This document shows positions 19,326 to 27,842 of a stretch of 64,000 nucleotides of DNA, piece by piece. The notes beneath the pieces were generated by a model. The model did no database searches. It had not been told where the DNA came from and saw only the letters and a list, made by a program, of their open reading frames with translations. The stretch's first letter is position 1, and each line of letters opens with the position of its first letter. The stretch is from Azospirillum brasilense (lineage in GTDB: Bacteria > Pseudomonadota > Alphaproteobacteria > Azospirillales > Azospirillaceae). Both the position numbers and the translations under genes were made by a program. The stretch lies in the NCBI RefSeq assembly GCF_022023855.1, contig NZ_CP059454.1, positions 117,143-181,142 of the forward strand, written 5' to 3'.

Positions 19326-20465
19326 ATGGAGCGGGTGGACTGCGTGGTGGTCGGGGCAGGGGTGATCGGGCTGGCGGTGGCCCGCCGGCTGGCCCGCGCC
19401 GGGCGGGAGGTGGTGATTCTGGAGGCGGCGGACACCATCGGCACCGGCACCAGCTCGCGCAACTCCGAGGTCATCCACGCGGGCATCTACTACCCCACGG
19501 GCAGCCTGCGGGCGCGTCTGTGCGTGGCCGGGCGGGACGCGCTCTACGCCTACTGCGCGGCGCATGGTGTGGAGCACAAGCGCATCGGCAAACTGATCGT
19601 CGCCACCGAGGAGGCTCAGTTGCCCCGCCTGGAGGCCATCCGCGCCCAGGCCGCCGCCAATGGGGTGGCGGATCTCGTCCCGCTCTCCGCGTCCGAGGCC
19701 GTGACGCTGGAGCCCGGCCTGCGCTGCGTGGGCGCCCTGCTGTCGCCGTCCACCGGCATCATCGACAGCCACGGTCTGATGCTGGCCCTGCGGGGCGATG
19801 CGGAGGAGGCGGGCGCGATGCTGGCCTTGCTCAGCCCCCTGGAGCGTGCCCATCGCGCCGCGGACGGTTTCGAACTGGAGGTCGGCGGGGCGGAGCCGAT
19901 GCGCATCGCCTGCGGCACGCTGGTCAACGCCGCCGGGCTGGGCGCCTGGGGGGTGGCCCGCAATCTGGAGGATTTCCCGGCGGAGCGTGTGCCGCCGCGG
20001 GTGCTGGCCAAGGGCAATTACTACGCGCTGGGGCAGGGGCGCTCACCCTTCGCGCGGCTGGTCTATCCGGTGCCGGTGGATGGCGGGCTGGGTGTCCACC
20101 TGACGCTGGATCTGGCCGGGCAGGCCCGTTTCGGCCCGGACGTGGAGTGGCTGGACCCCGCAGGCTACGACCGGCTCGACTACCGGCCTGACTACCGGGT
20201 GGACCCGAAACGGGCCGACGGCTTCTACGGTGAGGTTCGGCGTTATTGGCCGGGCCTGCCCGACGGCGCCCTGGTGCCGGCCTATTCCGGCGTCCGTCCG
20301 AAGCTGAGCGACCGCGGCCAGCCGCAGGCCGATTTCCTGATCCAGGGACCGGAGACGCATGGAATGCCGGGTCTGGTCAATCTGTTCGGCATGGAATCCC
20401 CGGGCTTGACCTCCTGCCTCGCCATCGCCAACGAAGTGGCGGAACGGTTGGGAGGTTTGTCGTGA
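19326..20465 (+). CDS. lhgO: L-2-hydroxyglutarate oxidase-like FAD enzyme
   Basis: A 379-residue DAO-family flavoprotein. The ADP-binding motif VVVGAGVIGLAVARRLARAG is at residues 7-26. SSRNSEVIHAGIYYP, the RIGKLIVA block, STGIIDSHGLM and the C-terminal NLFGMESPGLTSCLAIA strongly recall LhgO/L2HGDH, which oxidises L-2-hydroxyglutarate to 2-oxoglutarate and passes electrons to the quinone pool. The ATG at 19326 follows GAGAGGACG. It has no evident link to the surrounding glycan genes. A related sugar-acid or glycerol-3-phosphate oxidase is less likely. Confidence 0.83.
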   Translation: MERVDCVVVGAGVIGLAVARRLARAGREVVILEAADTIGTGTSSRNSEVIHAGIYYPTGSLRARLCVAGRDALYAYCAAHGVEHKRIGKLIVATEEAQLPRLEAIRAQAAANGVADLVPLSASEAVTLEPGLRCVGALLSPSTGIIDSHGLMLALRGDAEEAGAMLALLSPLERAHRAADGFELEVGGAEPMRIACGTLVNAAGLGAWGVARNLEDFPAERVPPRVLAKGNYYALGQGRSPFARLVYPVPVDGGLGVHLTLDLAGQARFGPDVEWLDPAGYDRLDYRPDYRVDPKRADGFYGEVRRYWPGLPDGALVPAYSGVRPKLSDRGQPQADFLIQGPETHGMPGLVNLFGMESPGLTSCLAIANEVAERLGGLS

Positions 20466-20506
20466 TCGAGGGTTGGCATGGCCGCAAACGGTGTTCTCAT
20501 AACTTC

Positions 20507-20540
20507 GAGCGTAAAGCCTGACCCATCAGGCTTTACGCTC
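20507..20540. repeat. Hairpin 1 with GAGCGTAA arm
   Basis: GAGCGTAAAGCCTG and CAGGCTTTACGCTC form a perfect 14-bp inverted repeat around ACCCAT. It lies 42 bp after the flavoprotein stop. It could be a terminator, although no T-run follows, or part of a repeated palindromic element, since its outer octamer recurs in hairpin 2. Confidence 0.6.
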
Positions 20541-20607
20541 GCCCTCAAACGGCGGGTACGGCTGTCCGGCCGCTTGCCTTTGCAGGTATGGGCCGTCGCG
20601 GCCCCTA

Positions 20608-20641
20608 CCGTCGAGCGTAAGTGAGGAATTACGCTCGACGG
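20608..20641. repeat. Hairpin 2 with GAGCGTAA arm
   Basis: CCGTCGAGCGTAA and TTACGCTCGACGG form a perfect 13-bp inverted repeat with an 8-nt loop. The inner octamer GAGCGTAA is the same as the outer arm of hairpin 1, 100 bp upstream, so the four arms could also pair across hairpins. Confidence 0.6.
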
Positions 20642-20950
20642 CATCCAGTCCACGGTGGGTTCCGCCTGCCGGGCATAGCCCAAGGCTGTGGTTCGTCGGG
20701 CTTGGTAAACGCGTGGCCGCTGGCGATTCCGAGGCTTGAGCCGTTTTTGCTGCGGGGCAGGGGGCAAGCAAATGAAATTCTGCCCCCCCAAAGGTTGCAT
20801 TGCCGGTCCGACACTTTGGTATGGACGTCTTCCGGTTGGCCGTGTAACAGGAACCGAGATGCGCGGTGCGGGTTGCAGAAACGTTGGGAGCACCGACGCG
20901 TTCCGGTCTGCGACGCTCCTGTTGCGACCCCATCCAAGAATGCGTGCTTG

Positions 20951-22087
20951 ATGAAAATCCCATTTAACCTTCCTTCCATCGCCGGCAAAGAGATCGAGCA
21001 TATTAAGAATGCTATTGAGCGCGGGCAGTTGGCTGGTGATGGGCACTACTCTCGACAATGCCACGCATGGCTGAAAGAATTCACAGGTGTTCACGCATCC
21101 CTTCTGACGCATTCCTGCACGGCAGCGTTAGAAATGGCCTCCATCCTGCTCGACATTGGGCCTGGGGATGAGGTCATCATGCCGTCCTTTACTTTCGTCT
21201 CGACCGCCAGTGCGGTGGCATTGCGAGGTGGGGTGCCGGTGTTCGTGGATATCAGGCCGGATACCCTGAATCTTGACGAGACCCTCATCGCCGATGCAAT
21301 CACGCCACGCACGCGGGCAATCAGCGTGGTCCACTATGCCGGTGTTGTCGCCGAAATGGACGCTATAGGCGCCATTGCCCGCCAACACGACCTCGCTGTG
21401 ATCGAGGACGCGGCACATGCTTTCGGTTCCAAGTACCATGGACGGGCGGCGGGTTCGATCGGCGATATGGCTGCCTTCAGCTTTCATGAAACGAAAAACA
21501 TCATTGCGGGTGAAGGGGGGGCCCTGCTTCTGCGCGACGCCACCTACAATGAGCGTGCAGAAATCATCCGTGATAAGGGAACGAACCGACAGAAATTTTT
21601 CCGTGGCCAAGTCGATAAGTACACCTGGGTCGATATCGGCTCCTCTTACCTTCCAGGCGAGTTGATCGCCGCGTTTTTGTTTGGGCAGCTTGAGCAGGTA
21701 CACCGTATACAGAACGAGCGCATGGGATACTGGACGCGGTACGACAAGGCACTCCATGGTTATCGATCGCAGGGCATTGGCTTACCGAATATTCCAAGCC
21801 ACTGCACTCATAATGCACACCTCTATTACGCTCTGATGCCAGATTGTGAGACCCGGCAGGAGATGATCCGTCGGTTGCAATTGGAGGAGATTTTTGCCCC
21901 GTTCCATTACGTCCCGCTGCATACGGCGCCGGCTGGCCGACGTTTCGGCCGTGCGGCAAGCGATCTGGCGGTGACGGATGCCATTGCGCAGCGGCTTCTA
22001 AGGTTGCCTCTTTATCCAGGAATGGGGAACGATGCTGTCGATCGGGTGATCGAGCGCTTCGGCAGGCATCTTGAAGACATTCTGTGA
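20951..22087 (+). CDS. wecE: dTDP-4-amino-4,6-dideoxyhexose transaminase
   Basis: A 378-residue PLP aminotransferase of the DegT/DnrJ/EryC1 family. It reads like WecE/RffA along most of its length: IPFNLPSIAGKE, GDGHYSRQCHAWL, LLTHSCTAALEMASILLDI, GDEVIMPSFTFVSTASA, SFHETKN with the catalytic lysine near residue 182, and GTNRQKFFRGQVDKYTWVDI. The known reaction is glutamate-dependent amination of dTDP-4-dehydro-6-deoxy-glucose to dTDP-Fuc4N; the stereochemistry here is inferred. RmlA and RmlB in this window could supply the substrate. The ATG at 20951 fits the start of WecE. The ribosome site is weak. G+C is clearly below the window average, which suggests transfer. Confidence 0.92.
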   Translation: MKIPFNLPSIAGKEIEHIKNAIERGQLAGDGHYSRQCHAWLKEFTGVHASLLTHSCTAALEMASILLDIGPGDEVIMPSFTFVSTASAVALRGGVPVFVDIRPDTLNLDETLIADAITPRTRAISVVHYAGVVAEMDAIGAIARQHDLAVIEDAAHAFGSKYHGRAAGSIGDMAAFSFHETKNIIAGEGGALLLRDATYNERAEIIRDKGTNRQKFFRGQVDKYTWVDIGSSYLPGELIAAFLFGQLEQVHRIQNERMGYWTRYDKALHGYRSQGIGLPNIPSHCTHNAHLYYALMPDCETRQEMIRRLQLEEIFAPFHYVPLHTAPAGRRFGRAASDLAVTDAIAQRLLRLPLYPGMGNDAVDRVIERFGRHLEDIL

Positions 22088-22206
22088 GTTCTCTCAAGGA
22101 AATGGCAGGGATAATTCGAAATTGAATCGGGTATTTCTATTCCAATAAATTCTTCTTGTTAATTTCTGGATAGAATCCTGTGCCATTTTAATCTGGAGTT
22201 GAGTCA

Positions 22207-23790
22207 ATGGCCGATAATTTATCAGGAAAAAGGAGATTGTACTCCATATCCATTTATTTTGTAGTGCCTGCTATTGTTTTTGTTTGTTTGCTTTCCTGGC
22301 GTCCGTTATTTCTTGGTTTCTACCACGATGACTGGTATAATATATTAAGACCTTTGCATTACTCGGAATACGATGAATTCATAAATCAAATTACCCGGCC
22401 TCTGTATTGGGCGGGAACGGCTTTTCTCAGGCGTACGATTTTCGACAACCCTGTGGCGTGGCACACTGTTCTCGCCGGACTGGTGACGTTGAATGCGGTC
22501 GCGATCGGCGCCGTCGGCCATCGCCTTGTCGCGCTCATCTCGGATGATCGGGACATGGCACGCTGGAGCATGGCCTTGTGCGCCAGCGTGTGGCTTGCAC
22601 TCCCTTGGGCGTTGGGCCTGACCGTTTGGCCAACGCCGACCGTTGGGCAACTGGCAATCACCTGTTTCTGCGGTGTTGCGCTTGTCCTTTTATCGGAGGC
22701 TCCCCTTCGAAACCGGCTTTATGCAGGAGGCGGGCTGTTTTTACTTGGGCAATTGATCAATGAACTGTTCTGGTTCGCCTTCATTCCTCTGTTGATAATC
22801 AACGCCGCTGCGGATCGTACTCGTTACGGTGCGGTGCGATGGCGCCATATTGGGCTATTGACCGGTGGCTTTCTGGCGCTCCAGGCCATCCCTTTGTTTG
22901 CCAACCGGGTTTTGCACGCCTTCGGCATTGGCATCAATCGATCATTCAACCCGAATTGGTTCGACACGATTTTTCTCAGCCTGCGTCTTTTGCCGCAGGA
23001 GGTGAACCGTGCCGTAGTCTACCCTCAAGCCTTTTGGGCGGTGTTCGCTGTTCTGTTCGCTGCCATCGCTTACGGTCTCGCAACACACCGCAACCGGTTG
23101 CTGATTTTTGCATGTCTCACTGCTGTCATAGCGGGCGGGGTGGGCTCGGCGATTATGTTCGCATTGGCTGGCTATCGGTTGGAGTCGGTCGGTGTTTTTT
23201 CCCGGACCATGAGCACAGCCAGTGTGTGGTTCAGCCTGCTGCCGGCGCTTGTCCTTGGCGCCTTCGGAGCGGTGGGTCGGTTGGGGCGCCACGCCGCCAT
23301 CTTGGCCCTCTGCGCACTGATCGCCATCCTCGGCGTTTCGGCGCAGTACCGTTTAGCTGAGTGGGTAACGTCCTGGGAGCGGCAGAAAGCCCTTCTTGCG
23401 TCCTTCCCTGGTGAAAAAATTGCCGACACTGCGTCGCCGAACGCCTTTATCGTCGTCTATCTTCCAAAGCAAGAAACGGCGGTTGAAGGGTTCGAGGCCT
23501 TTTGGGACATGACCGGTGCGCTGATGAACACCTTCCCAAGGCTTCAAGAGCGGCTTGCGCCCGAACAGGTCCGTTATTTTGCCACCGCTGTGCGGGCCGA
23601 CCGCCATCATGTGAAATGGGATGGCGCCGGTATGACGACATCCTGGTGTGCTCCCGCGCAGGGGGAACTTTGGCGTCTTCCCGCCGAAGGAGAACTGTAT
23701 GTTTGGGAAGCTGAAACGGGGAGACTTCACCGCTACGACCAGGGGGTCGACTTTGGGTGCGACGCCCCTCCGCCAAAAAGCGGGTCATGA
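22207..23790 (+). CDS. GT-C type integral membrane glycosyltransferase
   Basis: A 527-residue polytopic protein with about 11 hydrophobic segments and a C-terminal extramembrane part of roughly 120 residues. The first external loop carries FYHDDWYNI, where the acidic pair fits the catalytic aspartates of GT-C enzymes that use polyprenyl-phosphate sugars in the periplasm. No closer family was recognised. Its start region is about 35% G+C (22141-22380), the lowest of any coding sequence here, so recent acquisition is likely. It is downstream of the wecE-like gene and close to a GtrB-like transferase and a small SMR protein, which suggests one decoration pathway. Confidence 0.72.
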   Translation: MADNLSGKRRLYSISIYFVVPAIVFVCLLSWRPLFLGFYHDDWYNILRPLHYSEYDEFINQITRPLYWAGTAFLRRTIFDNPVAWHTVLAGLVTLNAVAIGAVGHRLVALISDDRDMARWSMALCASVWLALPWALGLTVWPTPTVGQLAITCFCGVALVLLSEAPLRNRLYAGGGLFLLGQLINELFWFAFIPLLIINAAADRTRYGAVRWRHIGLLTGGFLALQAIPLFANRVLHAFGIGINRSFNPNWFDTIFLSLRLLPQEVNRAVVYPQAFWAVFAVLFAAIAYGLATHRNRLLIFACLTAVIAGGVGSAIMFALAGYRLESVGVFSRTMSTASVWFSLLPALVLGAFGAVGRLGRHAAILALCALIAILGVSAQYRLAEWVTSWERQKALLASFPGEKIADTASPNAFIVVYLPKQETAVEGFEAFWDMTGALMNTFPRLQERLAPEQVRYFATAVRADRHHVKWDGAGMTTSWCAPAQGELWRLPAEGELYVWEAETGRLHRYDQGVDFGCDAPPPKSGS

Positions 23791-23818
23791 CGAAACGGGA
23801 AACCCGCTGTGCAGCCGG

Positions 23819-24763
23819 TCATCGCCGCTCTTCCTGGATCGCCAACCCGAACCCTTCGCGGCCATAGCCGTTGCCGTTGTAGAGCATGTAGCGGTGGCCG
23901 GCGTGATCGAAAACGCATGGATAGGTTCGTTCCCGGCTCTCCCATGGTTCAGGAGCACCCTGGAAGCGGATCGCTGCATCGTCCCGTTTCCAGGTCGCGC
24001 CGTCGGTCGAGCGGGCAAAGCCCAGCGCATAGTCCGGCCGCCGCCGCGCGTACCACATGGACAGGGTTCCATCCGGTTCACGGATCACCGAAGGGCGGGA
24101 AACGGCGAACTCGTCCGGGTCATCGGCCCCCGCGATGTCAATGACCGTTCGATCCCCAGGCGTCCATGTCGTCAGGTCAACGGATCGCGCCTCCTTGATC
24201 ACGTGGGTCATCTGTAGCCCTGCGTCGCCCCAAGCCAAATGCGAACCGAACCACATGCGCCAGCCGATCCCGTCGCGGATCACCCACGGATATCCAAGGG
24301 TGAAGGGGTTCTCCCGGCTGCGCCCGACTATGGGAACGGGCGAAACCCGGATAAGCGCCCCATCGTCCTCGCCGACGGCAAGACCAATGAAGTTCGTGAA
24401 CGGCACTCGCTGTAGCACGGTCCAACCGAGATAAAAGACGTATGTTCGGCCGTCATGACGAAGGACGCAACCGACCGTCACACCGTCGGCATCGAAAGCC
24501 CCTCGCGGTCCTGGTGAGAGAAGAGGGCCTCGGGGCGCTCCCAGCACCTCGAAGCGGTCGCCTTCAAGACCGAGGTCAAGTGCGGCGATGGACGAGCGTT
24601 GCTGCGCGTCACGGGTGGAAAAGAAGACGCGGACCCGTTCGCCATCGAGCGGCAAGACCGTCGGATAGCTGGCGTGACTCATCCCCCAGGGGGCAATTCC
24701 TGGTGCAGCCTGTACTTGGCCAAGCGGGCGCCAAACATTCCCGATACCGAGCAGCAGAGCCAC
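23819..24763 (-). CDS. Beta-propeller glycosidase-like protein
   Basis: A 314-residue protein starting at GTG after AAGGAGGGC. The repeated pattern of short strands (MSHASYPTVLPLDGERVRVFF; GAFDADGVTVGCVLRHDGRTYVFYLGW; SRPSVIREPDGTLSMWYARR; RTYPCVFDHAGHRYMLYNGNGYG, quoted in pieces) resembles the five-bladed propeller of GH32/43/130-type enzymes. There is no signal peptide, so it would be cytoplasmic. Such proteins recur in O-antigen clusters with unclear roles. It is the last gene of the minus-strand operon, 17 bp after the acetyltransferase. Catalytic residues cannot be assigned with confidence. Confidence 0.68.
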   Translation of the reverse strand: MALLLGIGNVWRPLGQVQAAPGIAPWGMSHASYPTVLPLDGERVRVFFSTRDAQQRSSIAALDLGLEGDRFEVLGAPRGPLLSPGPRGAFDADGVTVGCVLRHDGRTYVFYLGWTVLQRVPFTNFIGLAVGEDDGALIRVSPVPIVGRSRENPFTLGYPWVIRDGIGWRMWFGSHLAWGDAGLQMTHVIKEARSVDLTTWTPGDRTVIDIAGADDPDEFAVSRPSVIREPDGTLSMWYARRRPDYALGFARSTDGATWKRDDAAIRFQGAPEPWESRERTYPCVFDHAGHRYMLYNGNGYGREGFGLAIQEERR

Positions 24764-24780
24764 GTCCTGCCCTCCTTCTG

Positions 24781-25443
24781 TCAGATGGATTTCAGGCGTG
24801 TACTTTTCACGCGCCGCTCTTCCGTATGATCAATGGGCATATGGACGCTTTCCGCGGCGGTGTCTTTTGTAATCAGCCCTCCTGCTCCCACGAGGGTGAA
24901 CGCTCCCAGCGAGACATGGTCCCGAATTGTCGTGTTGACGCCCAGGAAGCTGTTTTCGCCGATCGTTACTCCACCGGACACCACCACATGGGACGTGATG
25001 AAGCAGTTCGATCCGATCACACTGTGGTGTCCGATGTGGTTGCCGCTCCACAAGGTCACGTTGTCGCCAATGGTCACAAAGGGCTGGATGGTGTTGTCTT
25101 CCAAGATGAAAGCGTTTTCCCCGATGCGCTTCGTATAGACGGTCGCCCGCGGACTGATGTAACTCGCCAGCTCATAGCCGGCCTCTTTCAGGGCGGTGCA
25201 TTTGGCGGCGCGGAGCCGGTTCATCGACTGATAGGAAAGCGCGACAAAAGCGTCGTGCGAAGCGGCTGGAAAGCGGGCTGAGATCTCATCAAGGGCAACC
25301 AGCGGACGGCCGAACCGAGTGTGCGCATCAAGATAGCCGACATCGACAACAAAGGCGGCGACTACCCGACCGGCCTCGCGCGTGAAGTAGAAGTCTGCCA
25401 ATTCGGCAATGTCGCCGGCCCCGAAGATCACGATGGGCTTCAT
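24781..25443 (-). CDS. PglD/NeuD-like sugar acetyltransferase
   Basis: A 220-residue protein. An N-terminal Rossmann-like part (MKPIVIFGAGDIAELADFYF) is followed by a left-handed beta-helix of hexapeptide repeats from about residue 100 (IGENAFILEDNTIQPFVTIG, then IGHHSVIGSNCFITSHVVVS). This is the PglD/NeuD arrangement; the histidine in HIGHHSVIG is the likely catalytic base. Such enzymes use acetyl-CoA to acetylate UDP- or dTDP-4-amino sugars, which fits the WecE-like product made from 20951. It overlaps the upstream methyltransferase stop (ATGA) and so is co-translated with it. Confidence 0.85.
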   Translation of the reverse strand: MKPIVIFGAGDIAELADFYFTREAGRVVAAFVVDVGYLDAHTRFGRPLVALDEISARFPAASHDAFVALSYQSMNRLRAAKCTALKEAGYELASYISPRATVYTKRIGENAFILEDNTIQPFVTIGDNVTLWSGNHIGHHSVIGSNCFITSHVVVSGGVTIGENSFLGVNTTIRDHVSLGAFTLVGAGGLITKDTAAESVHMPIDHTEERRVKSTRLKSI

Positions 25444-26078
25444 GGCCGTTCCTCCGGGGTGTGCCGAACCAGCAGGGTGAACTCGTAAAGCCCGTAATCG
25501 TGCCGCAGGGCGACGTGCCGCCCGAAACGTCGGATGCACCAGTCCAGAAGCTCCGCCGGCGAGGCATAGTAGAGGCGCGGGTCCATGCGGTCGCGGTCGG
25601 AATGGGCGGTCAGGACGTTGAAGGCGATGCCACGCCGTGCCTGTGCCGCCATCGCCGCGACCGTCTCCTGAACGAATCCCAGCCATTCCTGGTCGGGAAT
25701 GTCAAAGCGGACGTTGAAGATGCCGCTGGCAACGACGTAGTCGGCCGGTGGAGGAGCATCGCTTTCCTCAAACACCACATCAGCCAGTCCGCCATGGGTC
25801 TCGCGTGCCGCCCGCACCATGTCGGGGGCGATGTCCACCCCATGGTAAGGATTGGGTCGGCCGTTGCGGCGCAAAAAGGCGGCAAGCGCTCCATATCCGC
25901 AGCCCAGTTCGGCGATGCTGCCGCGGTTGTCGGTTCCGACAAGGTCCAACAGCCGGGCGAAGCGAAGTTCCTGCGAACACTCGTCACGCCAATCCGCGCC
26001 GCGGGCGGTCGGCCCATGGGTCGCCAAGCGGTCACTGTAATAGGCTGCAACTCGGTCGAGGAATGGCCGGCGGCTCAT
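25440..26078 (-). CDS. SAM-dependent methyltransferase
   Basis: A 212-residue class I methyltransferase. Motif I is IAELGCGYGALAAFL, followed by PYHGVDIAPDMVRAA. The motif IV region is ADYVVASGIFNVRF, and the tail holds YYASPAELLDWCIRRFG. It overlaps the acetyltransferase and the GT2 gene by 4 bp each, so it belongs to the same operon. The likely target is a sugar or glycolipid precursor of the same glycan; this is inference from context only. Confidence 0.82.
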   Translation of the reverse strand: MSRRPFLDRVAAYYSDRLATHGPTARGADWRDECSQELRFARLLDLVGTDNRGSIAELGCGYGALAAFLRRNGRPNPYHGVDIAPDMVRAARETHGGLADVVFEESDAPPPADYVVASGIFNVRFDIPDQEWLGFVQETVAAMAAQARRGIAFNVLTAHSDRDRMDPRLYYASPAELLDWCIRRFGRHVALRHDYGLYEFTLLVRHTPEERP

Positions 26079-27046
26079 GGGCTTGCGTCTTCCAGGGCAT
26101 TGGCAGGGGATACGGTGCTCGGTGGCGCCGTCGAACGGTGGATCGCCGTTATGATGGTCCGCGGACGCCGCTTGACCTCAAGAAAGATCGTCCCGATGTA
26201 GATGGCAATCACACCGTTGATGAACATTGACAGGCCGCTGAACAGCAGAAGCCCGATCATCACCGAGGTCCATCCCGGAACCCCAATTCCGGTGATGAAA
26301 TACCGCAGGACCAAGAAGGCGATCAAGAGAACCGATCCGGCGCTGATTGCGAGCCCCGTTAGAAACACCCCGATCAGCGGCGCGATGGAAAACGCGGTGA
26401 CCGCCATCAGGAACAACCGGAGCAGCTTGCGGAGCGTGTATTTCGTCGGTGCGAGCGCTTCCTTTCTGACCGGTAGCGGAACCTGTCGGAAGCCGGTCAC
26501 GTGCATGACTCCAACCAGAAAGATTTCCCGCTCATCGAACGTCAGAAGCGCGTCGATGTACCGCCGTGACATCAATCGGGCCGTTGTCACATCGCGCGGA
26601 AAATCAAGGTCGCTGAGGAAGCCGAGCAGGCTGTAGAACGCGTTGCGGCACATCTGATAAAGCGGGTTGCCCTTGGGCCGAACCTGAACGCCGTAGACGA
26701 CATCCGCCCGCTCCCTGACCATGGCTTGATGAAAGTCCACCGCCCACAGCGGGTCCTCCTCCAGGTCGCCGTCCATCATCATGACGAGATCGCCGGTTGC
26801 GATGCCCAGCCCGGTCCATAATGCCTTATGCTGGCCAAAGTTGCGGGACAAGTCCACGACGACGACGCTGGGGTCCCGTTCGGCAAGCGCCACGGCGACG
26901 GCCGCCCCATTGTCGGGAGAGCCGTCGTTGACGAAGACCACTTCATGGTCGAAACCGAGCCGTCGGGCCGCCTCCGCCGCCCGTTCCGCGAAAGGCTCGA
27001 TGTCATCCGCGGTGCGATAGATCGTCGTGACGAAGGATATCTTCAC
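26075..27046 (-). CDS. Polyprenyl-phosphate glycosyltransferase, GtrB/ArnC-like
   Basis: A 323-residue GT2 enzyme. The N-terminal GT-A domain has VKISFVTTIYRTADDI, HEVVFVNDGSPDNG, DLSRNFGQHKALWTGL and MMDGDLEEDP. Two C-terminal membrane helices follow (roughly 230-300, from LFLMAVTAFSIAPLIGVFL). This DPM1-type layout belongs to enzymes that load a sugar on undecaprenyl phosphate at the cytoplasmic face. The start is GTG 27046, overlapping the WbqC-like gene (GTGA). It would make the donor flipped by the SMR protein at 27843 and used by the GT-C protein at 22207. Confidence 0.88.
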   Translation of the reverse strand: MKISFVTTIYRTADDIEPFAERAAEAARRLGFDHEVVFVNDGSPDNGAAVAVALAERDPSVVVVDLSRNFGQHKALWTGLGIATGDLVMMMDGDLEEDPLWAVDFHQAMVRERADVVYGVQVRPKGNPLYQMCRNAFYSLLGFLSDLDFPRDVTTARLMSRRYIDALLTFDEREIFLVGVMHVTGFRQVPLPVRKEALAPTKYTLRKLLRLFLMAVTAFSIAPLIGVFLTGLAISAGSVLLIAFLVLRYFITGIGVPGWTSVMIGLLLFSGLSMFINGVIAIYIGTIFLEVKRRPRTIITAIHRSTAPPSTVSPANALEDASP

Positions 27047-27747
27047 GGACCGTGAACCTTGGCAAAGGACTGGCAATAGGCCGGCGCATCGGGCCCGACC
27101 GCGAACAGCACGTCGATTACGGAAACGGCATGGTCGAAAGCCGGCCCCCGCTGGGGATAAGGCGGATAGGGACCATAGCTCATCCAATCGACGGAGATTC
27201 CTGCCGCCGTGAACGGCGCCTCGTCAAGATAATCGCGTGCCGACGGGCCGGACAGATAGCGGGTGGCGCCCGCCTTGCGGCAGATGTCCAGCAGCCGGTC
27301 TCCACGCTTCCCTTCGGGTTCGAAGTTCCGGTCCCGCACCACGCGGGTGGTGATGCCAAGCCGTTTCAACAATCCGACAAGGAACAGTTCGTTCACCTCG
27401 GTCAGCGTGGACAGGCGGTCGGCCTGCTCGTACAGCGTCCGCAACGCCGGAGCTTCATCGGCGAAGAAGGGCGCGCGCCGGTAGGCAAGTTCGATCGCGC
27501 GCCAATGCTTTTCCGCCCAAGGCTCAGCAAAGCGGACCTCCTCAATTGACTGTTCGAAACGCGCCTTCGTCGCCACCGGAATGGTAAGCCAGATCGGGCC
27601 GTCAGTCGTCATGATCCGATTGCGGTTGTGCCAGTGCCGCTTGACATATTGCGCGCCATCCAGAATGACGTGGACGTCGGTTCGGCCGATCAGATCGAAG
27701 AAGCCCTTCCAGGGAATGTAACAGGACTGGATGATCGAGACGTTCAT
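27043..27747 (-). CDS. WbqC-like family protein
   Basis: A 234-residue protein with the WbqC family pattern: SIIQSCYIPWKGFFDLIGR at the start, DGAQYVKRHWHNRNRI, WLTIPV and SGPSARDYLDEAPF. The family is common in O-antigen and glycan clusters near aminotransferases. No function is firmly established; a role in modifying 4-amino sugars is a guess from neighbours. It heads the minus-strand operon and is divergent from the SMR gene, so their promoters should lie in 27748-27842. Confidence 0.83.
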   Translation of the reverse strand: MNVSIIQSCYIPWKGFFDLIGRTDVHVILDGAQYVKRHWHNRNRIMTTDGPIWLTIPVATKARFEQSIEEVRFAEPWAEKHWRAIELAYRRAPFFADEAPALRTLYEQADRLSTLTEVNELFLVGLLKRLGITTRVVRDRNFEPEGKRGDRLLDICRKAGATRYLSGPSARDYLDEAPFTAAGISVDWMSYGPYPPYPQRGPAFDHAVSVIDVLFAVGPDAPAYCQSFAKVHGP

Positions 27748-27842
27748 GAAGGGTCCGGTCGGCTGATGCGTCGTGGGGCTGGCGGTCCGCCGAGAGCTGG
27801 TGGTATGCCTATGACGGGGCGGGGTGGCCGCTTGGTTGGGTT

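Larger units (their letters stand above)
20466..20950. other. Gene-free region with palindromes
   Basis: A 485-bp gap between the flavoprotein and the aminotransferase. It holds two strong hairpins that share an octamer (listed separately) and a weaker palindrome, GGGGCAG...CTGCCCC, near 20754-20793. The open frames crossing it have no start context or recognisable protein. It marks the left edge of the compositionally distinct island at 20.9-29.1 kb. Confidence 0.5.

Noticed and set aside
20466..20950. Coding sequence upstream of the aminotransferase (in-frame extension of 110 codons)
   Set aside because: WecE-family proteins begin at the IPFN block; the extension crosses hairpins and shows no family pattern.
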